The notes under the pieces: generated by a model
The model's database searches: none
What the model saw: the letters and a program-made list of their open reading frames with translations, nothing else
What the model was told of the DNA's origin: nothing
Assembly: GCA_034440595.1 (NCBI GenBank)
Contig: JAWXCH010000266.1
Coordinates: forward strand, 1-17,679
Direction: 5' to 3'
DNA: 17,679 nucleotides
Source: JAWXCH01 sp034440595
Lineage (GTDB): Bacteria > Planctomycetota > Planctomycetia > Pirellulales > JALHPA01
Part shown: positions 5,536-14,321 of the stretch, in pieces
How positions within the stretch are numbered: the stretch's first letter is position 1
Layout: each line of letters opens with the position of its first letter
Made by a program: the position numbers and the translations under genes

Positions 5536-6762
5536 CTATCGTCTGCAGCGCACTTTCTTGCGTCGCCGAAGCGCGATCAGTCCCAGCGAACCAGCGCCAA
5601 TCGCGGCCAGTGCGATGCTCGTCGGCTCGGGTATCGGCGCGATTGTGGCGAGGACGTGCGCGCCGTTGGAGGAATCGCCAATTGAAGTAAATCGGTACCC
5701 CATGGGGGCCAGAACCTCGGCTGGAGTCAGTTGGATGCCGTCGATTGCTCCCACACCAAGCTGGCCGTCGAAATTGCTTCCCCAGGACCACAGCCGTCCA
5801 TCAACAGAAAGCGCGTAGCTGGCGTAATTGGTGGCTGCCACGTCAACAATGTTGCTCAGCCCGCCTACTAATGTGGGAGTCGGGCGATTCGTGGTCGTAT
5901 CGTCCCCCAATTGGCCGTCGAAATTATATCCCCAGGCGTAGACTGCTCCGTTTTGGATCGCCAAGCTATGGGAACCGCCCGCCGCAATGGCGGTAACACC
6001 GCTGGTAAGCGTGCCGATGGCTACGGGACTCGTACGAGTAGTAGTCGTCCCGTCCCCCAGTTGGCCCCAGCCGTTGTATCCCCAGGCATAGAGCGCACCG
6101 TTTTGGATCGCCAGGCCATGGTTGCCGCCCGCCGCAATGGCAGTAACACCGCCAGTAAGAATACTTGTAGGCGCGGGCGTCAAGCGGTTCGTGGTCGTAC
6201 CGTCCCCCAGATTGCCGTGGCCGTTGGTTCCCCAGCCATAGACCGCCCCGTTCTGGATTGCCAGGCAATAGTTGAAGCCCGCCGCAATGGCGGTAACACC
6301 GTTGGTAAGCGTGCTGTTGGCTACAGGAGTCGTGCGATCCGTGTTCGTACCGTCCCCCAGTTGGCCGTATTCGTTGTATCCCCAGGCGTAGAGCGCACCG
6401 TTTTTGATCGCCAGGCTATGGTAGCCGCCCGCCGCAACGGCAGTAGCGCCGCCAGTAAGCGTGCTGATGGCTACGGGAGTTGAGCGACTCGTGTTCGTAC
6501 CGTCCCCCAGTTGGCCGATGCCATTGTGTCCCCAGGCGTAGACCGCGCCGTTTTGGATCGCCAGGCTATGGGCGTTGCCCGCCGCAATTGCTGTAACGCC
6601 GTCGGTAAGCGTACCGTCCCCCAGTTGGCCGCTGCCGTTGTGTCCCCAGGCGTAAACCGTGTCTGCTTGGCTCGTCTGCGTCGAGCCGACCGCAAGACCC
6701 ATCGCCACAATGGTGCCGATGGTGAATGCACGAAGTCGATAAGTGAGATCGGTAATTTGCAT
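5536..6762 (-). CDS. Seven-blade RCC1-repeat protein with PEP-CTERM anchor
   Basis: 408 residues. An N-terminal signal peptide (cut probably after TSQA, near residue 33) is followed directly by RCC1 beta-propeller repeats. Seven units are visible, each with YAWG-N-GQLGDGT at its head and VTAIAAG-HSLAIQNGA at its end. The C-terminus is a PEP-CTERM sorting signal: IPEPTSIALAAIGAG, a hydrophobic stretch, then RRRKK. The protein is therefore expected to be exported and processed by an exosortase-type system; its ligand is unknown. Five repeats share an exact 150-bp period at DNA level, while the first has lost 36 bp (it reads GDGTLTDGV). ATG 6762 has GGGG about 7 bases upstream. The gene stands alone, divergent from the radical SAM gene. 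Confidence 0.92.
   Translation of the reverse strand: MQITDLTYRLRAFTIGTIVAMGLAVGSTQTSQADTVYAWGHNGSGQLGDGTLTDGVTAIAAGNAHSLAIQNGAVYAWGHNGIGQLGDGTNTSRSTPVAISTLTGGATAVAAGGYHSLAIKNGALYAWGYNEYGQLGDGTNTDRTTPVANSTLTNGVTAIAAGFNYCLAIQNGAVYGWGTNGHGNLGDGTTTNRLTPAPTSILTGGVTAIAAGGNHGLAIQNGALYAWGYNGWGQLGDGTTTTRTSPVAIGTLTSGVTAIAAGGSHSLAIQNGAVYAWGYNFDGQLGDDTTTNRPTPTLVGGLSNIVDVAATNYASYALSVDGRLWSWGSNFDGQLGVGAIDGIQLTPAEVLAPMGYRFTSIGDSSNGAHVLATIAPIPEPTSIALAAIGAGSLGLIALRRRKKVRCRR
5925..6664 (-). repeat. In-gene tandem repeat array, 150-bp period
   Basis: The marker CCCAGG falls at 5931, 6081, 6231 (as CCCAGC), 6381 and 6531, spacing exactly 150 bp each time, then at 6645, a shortened 114-bp unit. Words such as CCGTTTTGGATCGCCAGGC recur almost unchanged between units. 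These encode RCC1 blades 1 to 6; blade 7 (about 5760-5800) has diverged. Confidence 0.9.
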
Positions 6763-6887
6763 TTGCTTACCCCAGTCATTGAAAAGTAAAGGAGTTGTTT
6801 TGTTTTCAATGCTGCATGGTAAGGGATGGGCTCCTGAGACGCAAATGTGGCACGCGTTTTCGGTTGCAGGTTGGCGTTATTATGCCA

Positions 6888-6916
6888 TTGACAAACATAG
6901 CGCACAATTGTACACT
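6888..6916 (+). promoter_or_regulatory. Sigma70-type promoter for the radical SAM gene
   Basis: A perfect -35 hexamer TTGACA (6888-6893) is followed after 17 bases by TACACT (6911-6916), four of six matches to TATAAT. Transcription would begin near 6923, about 50 bases before the start codon at 6972. Confidence 0.55.
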
Positions 6917-6971
6917 ATATGGCTATTGAAATGACTTCTCCGCTCTCTCTTGTCCGCAATAATCGCCACGC

Positions 6972-8105
6972 ATGCCCCCAGGATCGGATCAACGCCGAAC
7001 TTCGCAAGCACGCATCGGTCGCGGGGCGGGGCACAACCCGGCCAACCGCTTTGAATCGGTGCGGCACGAGCTAGATCTAGAGGCACTGGCGGCTGTCGAG
7101 CTGAACGAGGATTTTGTTGGTGACGAAGATGGCGACCACGGCACACTGCGAAAGACCAAAACTGAGTTCTTTCCCGACGCCACCAAATCGATCATTGCTA
7201 CGAATGACAGCCCGGATATTTCGTTTAGCTTTAGCATCAATCCCTATCGCGGATGTGAACATGGCTGTGCCTATTGCTACGCTCGGCCGGGGCATGAGTA
7301 CCTCGGCCTGAGTGGCGGGTTGGATTTTGAAACCAAGATTTTCGTTAAGCATGACGCGGCGACGCTGCTGCGCGATGAACTGAATAAACCATCGTGGAAG
7401 GGAACCGAGTCGATCGCAATCAGTGGCGTGACCGATTGCTATCAACCGGCGGAGCGGCAATTCAAGATTACACGTGGCATCTTGGAGGTCTGTCTGGAAG
7501 CGGGGCAAGCGTGCGGCATCGTCACCAAGAACGCATTAGTGCTACGTGATATTGACCTGCTGAGCGAACTGGCACGGCGCTCGTTGGTACGGGTATACAT
7601 CAGCATCACGACACTCGATGCTGAATTGGCTCGCAGTATGGAACCGCGAACCTCACCCCCCGTACGGCGGCTGGCGGCGATTCGCGCACTATCGGCCGCA
7701 GGAGTTCCCACCGGTGTCATGACCGCGCCGATCATTCCCGGGCTCAACGATGTGGAAATTCCGGCTCTGCTTCAGGCGGCTGCCGAGGCCGGGGCACAGA
7801 CCGCCAGCTATGTGCTGCTGCGGCTACCCCATTCCGTGCGGCCGGTGTTTGAAGAATGGTTGACGCGGTGTTATCCGCAGCATGCAGATCGCGTGTTGGG
7901 TCACATTCAAGCGACTCGTGGCGGAAAGATGAACGGCACACAGTTCGGCACGCGAATGAGCGGGGAAGGAAACTACGCCGAAGGAATTCGCACGACATTT
8001 GCACTCTTCCGCAAGAAATACAAACTGGATGGGGCAATGCCTCCGTATGACTTTACCCAGTTTCGCCCACCTTCCACGAGTGAGGGGCAACAGCGGTTGT
8101 TTTGA
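6972..8105 (+). CDS. Radical SAM protein (PA0069/SplB-like family)
   Basis: 377 residues. The radical SAM iron-sulfur motif is C95-x3-C99-x2-C102 in RGCEHGCAYCYARPGHEY, the form used by PA0069-type and spore photoproduct lyase-like proteins. Other family marks are SFSINPYRGC just before the motif, SGVTDCYQPAER, KITRGILEVC, the GIVTKNALVLRDIDLL segment, APIIPGLND, and the C-terminal GQQRLF. The enzyme would bind a 4Fe-4S cluster and S-adenosylmethionine; the substrate of this group is not established. The N-terminal ~60 residues are polar and variable. ATG 6972 has no clear ribosome site, but a good promoter lies about 50 bases upstream. It is followed on the same strand by the VOC protein after 102 bp, which has its own ribosome site. 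Confidence 0.9.
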   Translation: MPPGSDQRRTSQARIGRGAGHNPANRFESVRHELDLEALAAVELNEDFVGDEDGDHGTLRKTKTEFFPDATKSIIATNDSPDISFSFSINPYRGCEHGCAYCYARPGHEYLGLSGGLDFETKIFVKHDAATLLRDELNKPSWKGTESIAISGVTDCYQPAERQFKITRGILEVCLEAGQACGIVTKNALVLRDIDLLSELARRSLVRVYISITTLDAELARSMEPRTSPPVRRLAAIRALSAAGVPTGVMTAPIIPGLNDVEIPALLQAAAEAGAQTASYVLLRLPHSVRPVFEEWLTRCYPQHADRVLGHIQATRGGKMNGTQFGTRMSGEGNYAEGIRTTFALFRKKYKLDGAMPPYDFTQFRPPSTSEGQQRLF

Positions 8106-8130
8106 CCGTGATTATTTTAGCACGGGACGA

Positions 8131-8154
8131 ACGTACGCAACGTACATGACGTAC
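8131..8154 (+). repeat. Three ACGTAC repeats at 9-bp spacing
   Basis: ACGTAC occurs at 8131-8136, 8140-8145 and 8149-8154, each palindromic and exactly 9 bp apart, between the radical SAM stop and the VOC start. It could be an operator for the downstream gene or a small slippage product. Confidence 0.5.
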
Positions 8155-8207
8155 ACCACACACATCGACAACCAGCTATTCGTCAAATTCCTAAAGGAGC
8201 CAAGCCC

Positions 8208-8657
8208 ATGAAGGCCAAACATTATCAACCAGAAGGCAACCACACGATCACTCCCTACCTGATCATTCCTGATCCGGTGGCGCTGATCGAATTCACCAAA
8301 AAGGTATTCGGTGCAGAGGAAACGATGCGAATGACTTGTCCACAAGGAACCATCGTGCATGCCGAGGTCCGCATTGGAGACAGTCCATTGGAATTTGCCA
8401 CCGCCAGCGAGCAATGGCCAGCCATGCCCGCTTCGCTACATGTCTATGTCGCAGATGCGGACGCCGCATTTCAGCGTGCATTGGCTGCCGGTGGAACGGT
8501 AATCAAGGATATCGCCGATCAATTTTATGGCGAGAGATCAGGCTCCATCCGCGACAGCAACGGCAATGCCTGGCATATTGCCACGAAGACGGAAGAGCTA
8601 ACGGAAGCGGAGATGAAACAACGTGCGGCAGACTACATGGCCAAGAGTGGTTCGTAG
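8208..8657 (+). CDS. VOC family (glyoxalase/bleomycin-resistance fold) protein
   Basis: 149 residues of the PhnB-like VOC type. The first half has HTITPYLIIPDPVALIEFTKKVFGAE and the metal-site-type VHAEVRIGDSPLEF; the second half has YVADADAAFQRALAAGGTVI, DQFYGERSGSIRDSNGN and WHIAT. The C-terminal tail LTEAEMKQRAADYMAK is also typical of the group. These proteins fold as paired beta-alpha-beta-beta-beta units and often bind a divalent metal; the reaction cannot be told from sequence. ATG 8208 has an excellent ribosome site (AAAGGAG, eight bases before). The gene is convergent with the glycosyltransferase, with only 32 bp between stops and no strong terminator; a small GCTGC-CAA-GCAGC hairpin lies at 8660-8672. 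Confidence 0.9.
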   Translation: MKAKHYQPEGNHTITPYLIIPDPVALIEFTKKVFGAEETMRMTCPQGTIVHAEVRIGDSPLEFATASEQWPAMPASLHVYVADADAAFQRALAAGGTVIKDIADQFYGERSGSIRDSNGNAWHIATKTEELTEAEMKQRAADYMAKSGS

Positions 8658-8689
8658 AGGCTGCCAAGCAGCAATGTCAACTGGCCTAA

Positions 8690-9955
8690 TTATGCGGGGT
8701 GGTGTGCTGCGTATGGGTTTCGCTGAGCGGCGATCTTGCGTTCAACCACATCCGCCGAGCGCCGAATGCCGTTCTTGGCGGTCAATCGTTTTGCAACGAA
8801 CTGGCAGTTTGCCGATACGGATTCGCTGCTGAGCAGATGCTGTAGGGTATGGGTCAACCGAGGTGCGTTGAATTTCCGTACCGAAATGGACTGGCCAATG
8901 CCGAGGCGGATAACCCGAGCTGCGTTGTCGAACTGGTCGTGCGCTAGCGGCATGACCACCTGAGGCGTGCCGCAGTGCATTGCTTGCGAAGTGGAACCGA
9001 CTCCCCCGTGATGGACAAATGCCGCCGTCTGCGGCAATAGCCGATCCATCGCGACATACTTGAAATGCGTGATCGACTCTGGCAACGTCGCTGGCAATTG
9101 CTCGGGGAACTCGGTCAACAGAATACCGCGACGACCCAGTCGAGAACAGGCTTCCACTGCCGTTTCAAAGAATTGTTTACCATAAACATTGGCAGAGCCG
9201 GGGGTAAACACAATCGGCCGCTCGCCACGCTTTAAGAACGCAGTAACATCGTCGGCCAGCGGTTCATTTGCTGCCGGATTCCACAGCGGGAAATCGGTCT
9301 GCATTAGATTCGCCGGCCAATCGATCTGTGGCGGAGCAAACCAATCGGGGAACATGCACAGCACGCCATATGGCGAATTCCACCACTGCGTGATGCGGCG
9401 AATCGGTGGCAGGCCAAGCTCGGCTCGCCAATGATTCAAATACGGACAGGCCACCGCATCCAGCACGAGTTTCTCACCCAGCCGATACAGCAGGCTCTTC
9501 AGCCATCGGGGGCCAACGACACCAGGCAACGTAGGGGGCTGGAGATCGCTCCAGATCACACCTGGTTGCAGATGCAGCGTGATCAGCTTCAGCCCCAGTT
9601 TCTCCTGCGCCAGCCGCGCTCCAAAACCGAAGCAGTTGCTGATGGCGACCGTGTCGCTGGACTGTGCATACGCGGCGTGCAGGTCGTACTGCTGCCGCAG
9701 AATTGGCCGCAAGCAGTCAAAGATATGGCGAAACCCGCGCTGCGGGTTCCACAGGTCAGGGTTCTGCAAGCAATTCTGAAAGTCCGCCTCTGTCCCCAGC
9801 GGCGTAAATTCCAGGCCGTACCCGCGAATCAACGGTGCAAAATGCTGATTGGTGGCGAACAGCAGGTCGTGCCCACGACGGCGCAGTTCGATGGCCAGCC
9901 CTAGCAGGGGATAGACATCTCCGGCACTCCCGAATGTGGTACAGATGATTTTCAT
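8690..9955 (-). CDS. GT1/UGT-type glycosyltransferase
   Basis: 421 residues with the two-domain GT-B layout. The N-terminal acceptor domain starts MKIICTTFGSAGDVYPLLGLA, with the GD-hydrophobic-P-L motif of UGT and sterol-glucosyltransferase families. The donor-binding domain carries the family signature HHGGVGSTSQAMHCGTPQVV (315-334) and PLAHDQFDNA with D340-Q341 near the sugar site. It should move a sugar from a nucleotide donor to a small lipophilic or polyketide-like acceptor; neither partner is known. There is no signal peptide, so it is cytosolic or membrane-associated. Its ATG lies 2 bp after the stop of the restriction-modification gene, with only a weak GACGAG-type ribosome site inside the upstream coding end, so translation is probably coupled. 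Confidence 0.93.
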   Translation of the reverse strand: MKIICTTFGSAGDVYPLLGLAIELRRRGHDLLFATNQHFAPLIRGYGLEFTPLGTEADFQNCLQNPDLWNPQRGFRHIFDCLRPILRQQYDLHAAYAQSSDTVAISNCFGFGARLAQEKLGLKLITLHLQPGVIWSDLQPPTLPGVVGPRWLKSLLYRLGEKLVLDAVACPYLNHWRAELGLPPIRRITQWWNSPYGVLCMFPDWFAPPQIDWPANLMQTDFPLWNPAANEPLADDVTAFLKRGERPIVFTPGSANVYGKQFFETAVEACSRLGRRGILLTEFPEQLPATLPESITHFKYVAMDRLLPQTAAFVHHGGVGSTSQAMHCGTPQVVMPLAHDQFDNAARVIRLGIGQSISVRKFNAPRLTHTLQHLLSSESVSANCQFVAKRLTAKNGIRRSADVVERKIAAQRNPYAAHHPA

Positions 9956-9957
9956 GC

Positions 9958-12735
9958 TTACTCGTCACGGCGGCGGCGTTTCTTCGATGTCTTTTCTGGA
10001 GCCAACAGTGGCGAAGTTAACTCCTGGTAGTGATTGAACAAGAATTCAACCCGATGGCGTTCGCTAGCAAACGGTTGCGAGCGGTAGCAGCGATCAACTG
10101 CGCGGTCCAGTTTCGCATGTGCTTTGGAAAGATCTGTCGGCATGGTCAATGTGTCGTACAAATCCGCGAGGGTCGCTGTGGGATGAGCATCTCGTGCATC
10201 GAGCACATCCTGAGCAGCTTCTTCAATGGCCTTGCGTTTGGCTTCCGAGACATTCTGCGGCCAGGGAAAGTTGTTGTAGACGAGCTTGGCTGAATATCTG
10301 TAGCGCGATTCTAGTCGACCAGCAACGAAGCGCATCCAAGCCATGTGCATCGACGAAGTAAGCACTCCAAAGTGAAATATTTTGGCATCGGGAACAATCA
10401 ATGCTGCGTCACTGGCGAGCGATTTTGCTGGCAGAAATCCCATCGGAATCACTTTGCGAAGTTCCGATGACACTCGGGGTATAAGTAAATACCGCTTGCT
10501 CGGCATGTTCTCGACATGAAAACGCGTCGGCCGCTCTGCCAATTTTTGCGTTGGAGCGCTTTTGCTATTCAAGCGAAACTCGCGCACAGCTTTGACGCGC
10601 TGCATGACCTGTGGCATTCGTCGCAGCTCCTCCGGTGCGCAATCACCAATCCACAAACACCACCGCGGAGAGTTGTGAATGAATTCTTCACTGCCGTACC
10701 AGCGGCGAAAATACTTCCGGCTTTCTGGCTCAGCGCGAACAAACTCGTCCTTTTCAACATCGGTGAAAAGGTAGTTGCCGTCATCGATCGGCTTATTGCC
10801 AATGCCGATTTCAGGCACATCACACAATGGGGTTCCTCGATTTGTGATGGTAACGATCGGGCCATCGACCAGATAGGGATTGATACTGGCGACCAACGAC
10901 TCGGTCGGCTCACCGCGTAGCGTATCGTAGTCAAACAATCGACGCTGTCGGTGGTTGGAAACGCCAAAGCCGATAATCACCACATGCACATGCGCTTTGC
11001 CGCGTGCTTCGCTTTCCCAGGCAAACGTACGATGAGCAAAATAGATCGACACTCCGTACCGACCATACAGTTCCTGCCAGAGTACCCCAACTTGCTCCCC
11101 TTGCGAAATTGAATTCGTTGAAACGAAGGCGACTGTTATAGCTGAAGCTTGAATGTACTGCGCCGCCTTGAAATACCAGTTGGTCACATAGTCCAGAACG
11201 CCACCATTCTTCACTCCGCGACTTATCTCAGCCGACTCGCCACGTTGCTCACTCGATTGATACTTCGCTCCAACAAACGGCGGATTTCCAAGAATGTGCG
11301 AACATTCACTCGCCATCAAGACTTCGTTCCAGTCGAGCGTTAGCGCGTTGCCGTGGCGAATATGTGGGCTCTTTTTCAGCGGTAGTCGAACGAAGTACTG
11401 ACCAAACTCCTCGCTAAATCGCTGATTCATCTGATGATCCATCAACCACATCGCCACCTCGGCAATGCGAACTGGCCACTCTTCAATCTCTATGCCATAC
11501 AACTGATCAACATCTAATTTGATCAGTGCATTCACATCCACGATCTGCTGCCGACCGGTATGTTTTTGCCGAGTCAATCTCCGTAACAGTTCCAATTCCA
11601 AGTGACGCAGTTCGCGGTAACTGATCACCAGAAAATTGCCACAGCCACAGGCCGGATCGAGCAATCGGATCTTGCCCAGTTTTTCATGCAGCGGCAGTAG
11701 TTTTTTTCGGTCATTTCCGGCGCGAACAAGTTCCGCTTTCAAGTCATCCAGGAAAAGCGGGCCGATCACTTTCATGATGTCCCGATCGCTGGTGTAATGT
11801 GCGCCAATCTGGCGGCGCTCGCGCGGTTCCATCACCGCCTGAAACAGCGCACCAAACACCGCAGGCGAAATCCGACTCCAATCAAATCTTGTCGCGGCCA
11901 ACAGCCGATTGCGCATATCAGTATTGAACGCGGCAAAACTCAGCGACTCCGCGTACAACTCGCCATTCACGTACGGCAATTCTGCCAGCTCTTCACGAAG
12001 TTTTGCCTGGCGTCGGTCCTTCGGTGTATTCAATACCTGGAAAAACTGGGCCAACTGCGGGCCAAGGTCAGACCCGTCGGCTTGCGTATGGTTCTCTAAG
12101 TACATCTTGAAAGAGTCGCGCTCAAAGATGCCGGTGTCCTCGGCAAACAGGCAGAACAAGATTCGGACCAACAGCCGTTCCAACTCATGACCGGAGTAGC
12201 CTCCGGCCTCAAGGACATCATGCAGATCCCCCATGATCTGCACGGCACGGATATTGATCGGATCTTCCGGCACCAGCTTGTGCTGTTTGTAGCCAGGGAT
12301 AAATCCAAATCGGTTGACATGCTGATGCAACTCGGTCAGTGGGAATTCAAACGTGGAGTTCTCTTCCAGATCGTGGAGGGCAATTTTTGCAAAATCTGAC
12401 ACGATCACATATCGCGGGATTTCGTCCTGTCGACCGGCGCGGCCTAGATCCTGGATATAGTCCATCGCTTGGGCATGCGCCTGACCAAGATCCTTGCCAC
12501 GGCTCTTATGTTCGGCCAGCAGTGTCCCTTTCCAGAACAGGTCGATGAAACCGTATGTGCCCGATAGGCCCCGCACCGGTTCTTCAAAGCTGGCCACTAG
12601 TCGCCGTGACAATCCAAATACGGTAAAGAATTGATCCCAGAAGGTCTTTGCTTCCGCGTGTTCGCGATTTTCGCTACTCCACTCTTGCGAGAAGGTCAAC
12701 GCGCGGCTGCGGATTTCATTCCAGGAAAGTGGCAT
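9958..12735 (-). CDS. MmeI-like type IIG/IIL restriction-modification enzyme
   Basis: A 925-residue single-chain restriction-modification enzyme, close to the ~919 residues of MmeI. The N-terminal nuclease domain has the MmeI-type PD-(D/E)xK site D65-x9-E75-x-K77 in FIDLFWKGTLLAEHKS. A helical connector follows. The adenine N6 methyltransferase has motif X GAHYT (311-315), motif I LDPACGCGNFL (359-369) and motif IV NPPF (484-487). The target-recognition domain covers roughly residues 610-830, with SPRWCLWIGDC inside it, and a helical C-terminal part ends in KKRRRRDE. All active sites look intact. Enzymes of this type cut about 20 bp from an asymmetric site and methylate only one strand. ATG 12735 is preferred over GTG 12819 because MPLSWNEIRSRAL is the typical family start. 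It heads a two-gene unit with the glycosyltransferase. Confidence 0.94.
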   Translation of the reverse strand: MPLSWNEIRSRALTFSQEWSSENREHAEAKTFWDQFFTVFGLSRRLVASFEEPVRGLSGTYGFIDLFWKGTLLAEHKSRGKDLGQAHAQAMDYIQDLGRAGRQDEIPRYVIVSDFAKIALHDLEENSTFEFPLTELHQHVNRFGFIPGYKQHKLVPEDPINIRAVQIMGDLHDVLEAGGYSGHELERLLVRILFCLFAEDTGIFERDSFKMYLENHTQADGSDLGPQLAQFFQVLNTPKDRRQAKLREELAELPYVNGELYAESLSFAAFNTDMRNRLLAATRFDWSRISPAVFGALFQAVMEPRERRQIGAHYTSDRDIMKVIGPLFLDDLKAELVRAGNDRKKLLPLHEKLGKIRLLDPACGCGNFLVISYRELRHLELELLRRLTRQKHTGRQQIVDVNALIKLDVDQLYGIEIEEWPVRIAEVAMWLMDHQMNQRFSEEFGQYFVRLPLKKSPHIRHGNALTLDWNEVLMASECSHILGNPPFVGAKYQSSEQRGESAEISRGVKNGGVLDYVTNWYFKAAQYIQASAITVAFVSTNSISQGEQVGVLWQELYGRYGVSIYFAHRTFAWESEARGKAHVHVVIIGFGVSNHRQRRLFDYDTLRGEPTESLVASINPYLVDGPIVTITNRGTPLCDVPEIGIGNKPIDDGNYLFTDVEKDEFVRAEPESRKYFRRWYGSEEFIHNSPRWCLWIGDCAPEELRRMPQVMQRVKAVREFRLNSKSAPTQKLAERPTRFHVENMPSKRYLLIPRVSSELRKVIPMGFLPAKSLASDAALIVPDAKIFHFGVLTSSMHMAWMRFVAGRLESRYRYSAKLVYNNFPWPQNVSEAKRKAIEEAAQDVLDARDAHPTATLADLYDTLTMPTDLSKAHAKLDRAVDRCYRSQPFASERHRVEFLFNHYQELTSPLLAPEKTSKKRRRRDE

Positions 12736-12957
12736 GGGTGTTGTGGCATTCCGTAAATGACAAAGAAGTTGCCTGATGATACCGCAAGCCGAAGGCAGGG
12801 CCAACCGGCAGTATTTCACAGGTTTTGGCTGTAGATGATCGAATTCGCCGATTCAGTCAACCCGTTCTGATCCCCACCCTGGTCGAAAAGGTCTCGTTCG
12901 ACAAGAATGACGGATACTTCTCGCAATCCTTCCAATCTCATTCTAACGACCTAGTGC

Positions 12958-14283
12958 ATGTCACTCTTTGAAGCATCCGAGGCAGCCAATCGGCGCACGG
13001 CACAACCGCTGGCCGCGCGGATGCGACCGCGCAAGCTGAGCGAATTTGTCGGGCAGCAGCATTTTCTGGGGGAAGGAAAGCTGCTGCGGCGTTTGCTGGC
13101 GGCGGACCGGCTGGGGTCGGTGATTTTTTATGGACCGCCCGGCACCGGCAAAACGACTCTGGCGCAACTGCTGGCTATTGAAAGCCGCAGCCTGTTCCGG
13201 CAGCTCAGCGCCGTGACCAGCGGGGTCAAGGAACTGCGTGAGGTACTCGAAGCAGCGCGCGACGTGCTGAGTGCCGATTCGCGGAAGACGTTGCTATTCA
13301 TTGACGAGATCCACCGCTTCAACAAATCGCAGCAGGATGCACTCTTGCCGGATGTCGAAGAAGGGGTCGTCACACTCGTCGGCGCGACCACGTCCAACCC
13401 ATTCTTTGCGGTCAACAGCGCTCTCATCAGCCGGAGCCGTGTCTTTGAGTTCAAGTCGCTGTCCGTGGACGACATCAAATCGCTGCTGCGACGTGCGGTA
13501 ACCGACAGTGCCAATGGCCTGGGTAGCTACCAGGTCGAACTGGAAGAGGACGCCCTGGAGTTTCTCGCTCAAGTCAGCGACGGGGACGCGCGCCGGGCAC
13601 TCGGGGCGCTGGAAATCGGCGTGCTGAGCAGCAAAGAGCGACCGATTCGCTTTACCAGGGAGTTGGCTGCCGAGAGCGTTCAGCGTAAGGCGGTCACCTA
13701 CGACAAACAGGGGGACAACCACTACGATTCGGCCAGTGCGCTGATCAAGAGCATCCGTGGCAGCGACCCGGACGCGGCACTTTATTGGCTGGCACGGATG
13801 CTGGAAGGGGGCGAGGAAGTCCGCTTTCTGACGCGGCGACTGGTGATTCTGGCTAGCGAAGATGTGGGGAATGCCGATCCACAAGCCTTGCCGCTGGCGG
13901 TGGCCGCAATGCAGGCCTGCGAGTTCATCGGCCTGCCGGAATGCCAGCTCACCCTTGCTCAGGCGGTGACCTATCTGGCTTGTGCCCCAAAGAGCAACGC
14001 GGCAACCGTGGCCATCGGCGAAGCCCTGGCCGATGTCCGCGAAGGGCGCCTGCTGCCGGTCCCTGTGCACCTGCAAGACAGTCACTACGCCGGTGCCAAA
14101 CGGCTGGAGCATGGCGGCGGCTACCAATACGCACATGACGCCGAAGGGGGTGTGGCCGCGCAGGACTATCTGGGCGTCGATCGCGAGTACTACCGCCCGG
14201 TCGATCGTGGGTTTGAGCAAACTCTCGCCGCTCGGTTGGCAGAAATTCGCGCCGTCCTTCGCCAGTCGCGGCAGTCGAAGTAG
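12958..14283 (+). CDS. rarA: Replication-associated recombination protein A (AAA+ ATPase RarA/MgsA)
   Basis: 441 residues, the full family length. It shows LAARMRPRKLSEFVGQQHFL at the N-terminus, Walker A GPPGTGKTT (59-67), Walker B LLFIDEIHRF with DEIH 116-119, sensor 1 GATTSNPFF (142-150) and SRSRVFEF with the arginine-finger region near 158-161. The MgsA C-terminal domain is marked by DKQGDNHYDSASALIKSIRGSDPDAALYWLARML and EDVGNADPQAL. RarA acts as a tetrameric clamp-loader-like ATPase at stalled replication forks and single-stranded gaps. ATG 12958 begins MSLFEA and has no clear ribosome site. The gene is divergent from the restriction-modification gene across a 222-bp spacer and is followed by a hairpin pair of dispersed repeats. 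Confidence 0.96.
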   Translation: MSLFEASEAANRRTAQPLAARMRPRKLSEFVGQQHFLGEGKLLRRLLAADRLGSVIFYGPPGTGKTTLAQLLAIESRSLFRQLSAVTSGVKELREVLEAARDVLSADSRKTLLFIDEIHRFNKSQQDALLPDVEEGVVTLVGATTSNPFFAVNSALISRSRVFEFKSLSVDDIKSLLRRAVTDSANGLGSYQVELEEDALEFLAQVSDGDARRALGALEIGVLSSKERPIRFTRELAAESVQRKAVTYDKQGDNHYDSASALIKSIRGSDPDAALYWLARMLEGGEEVRFLTRRLVILASEDVGNADPQALPLAVAAMQACEFIGLPECQLTLAQAVTYLACAPKSNAATVAIGEALADVREGRLLPVPVHLQDSHYAGAKRLEHGGGYQYAHDAEGGVAAQDYLGVDREYYRPVDRGFEQTLAARLAEIRAVLRQSRQSK

Positions 14284-14321
14284 GCATCTCGATGCGATAT
14301 TTTTCTCCCTGGAGCATTTTT

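Noticed and set aside
5058..5690. Plus-strand frame of 210 codons
   Set aside because: It overlaps the transposase, a REP unit and the end of the RCC1 gene on the opposite strand; no protein-like conservation is visible.
5911..6483. Plus-strand repetitive frame of 190 codons
   Set aside because: It is the antisense shadow of the RCC1 repeats; the repeated peptide simply reflects the 150-bp period.
5925..6664. Regular repeats considered as a CRISPR array
   Set aside because: The period is 150 bp, there are no unique spacers, and the repeats encode RCC1 blades in one open frame.
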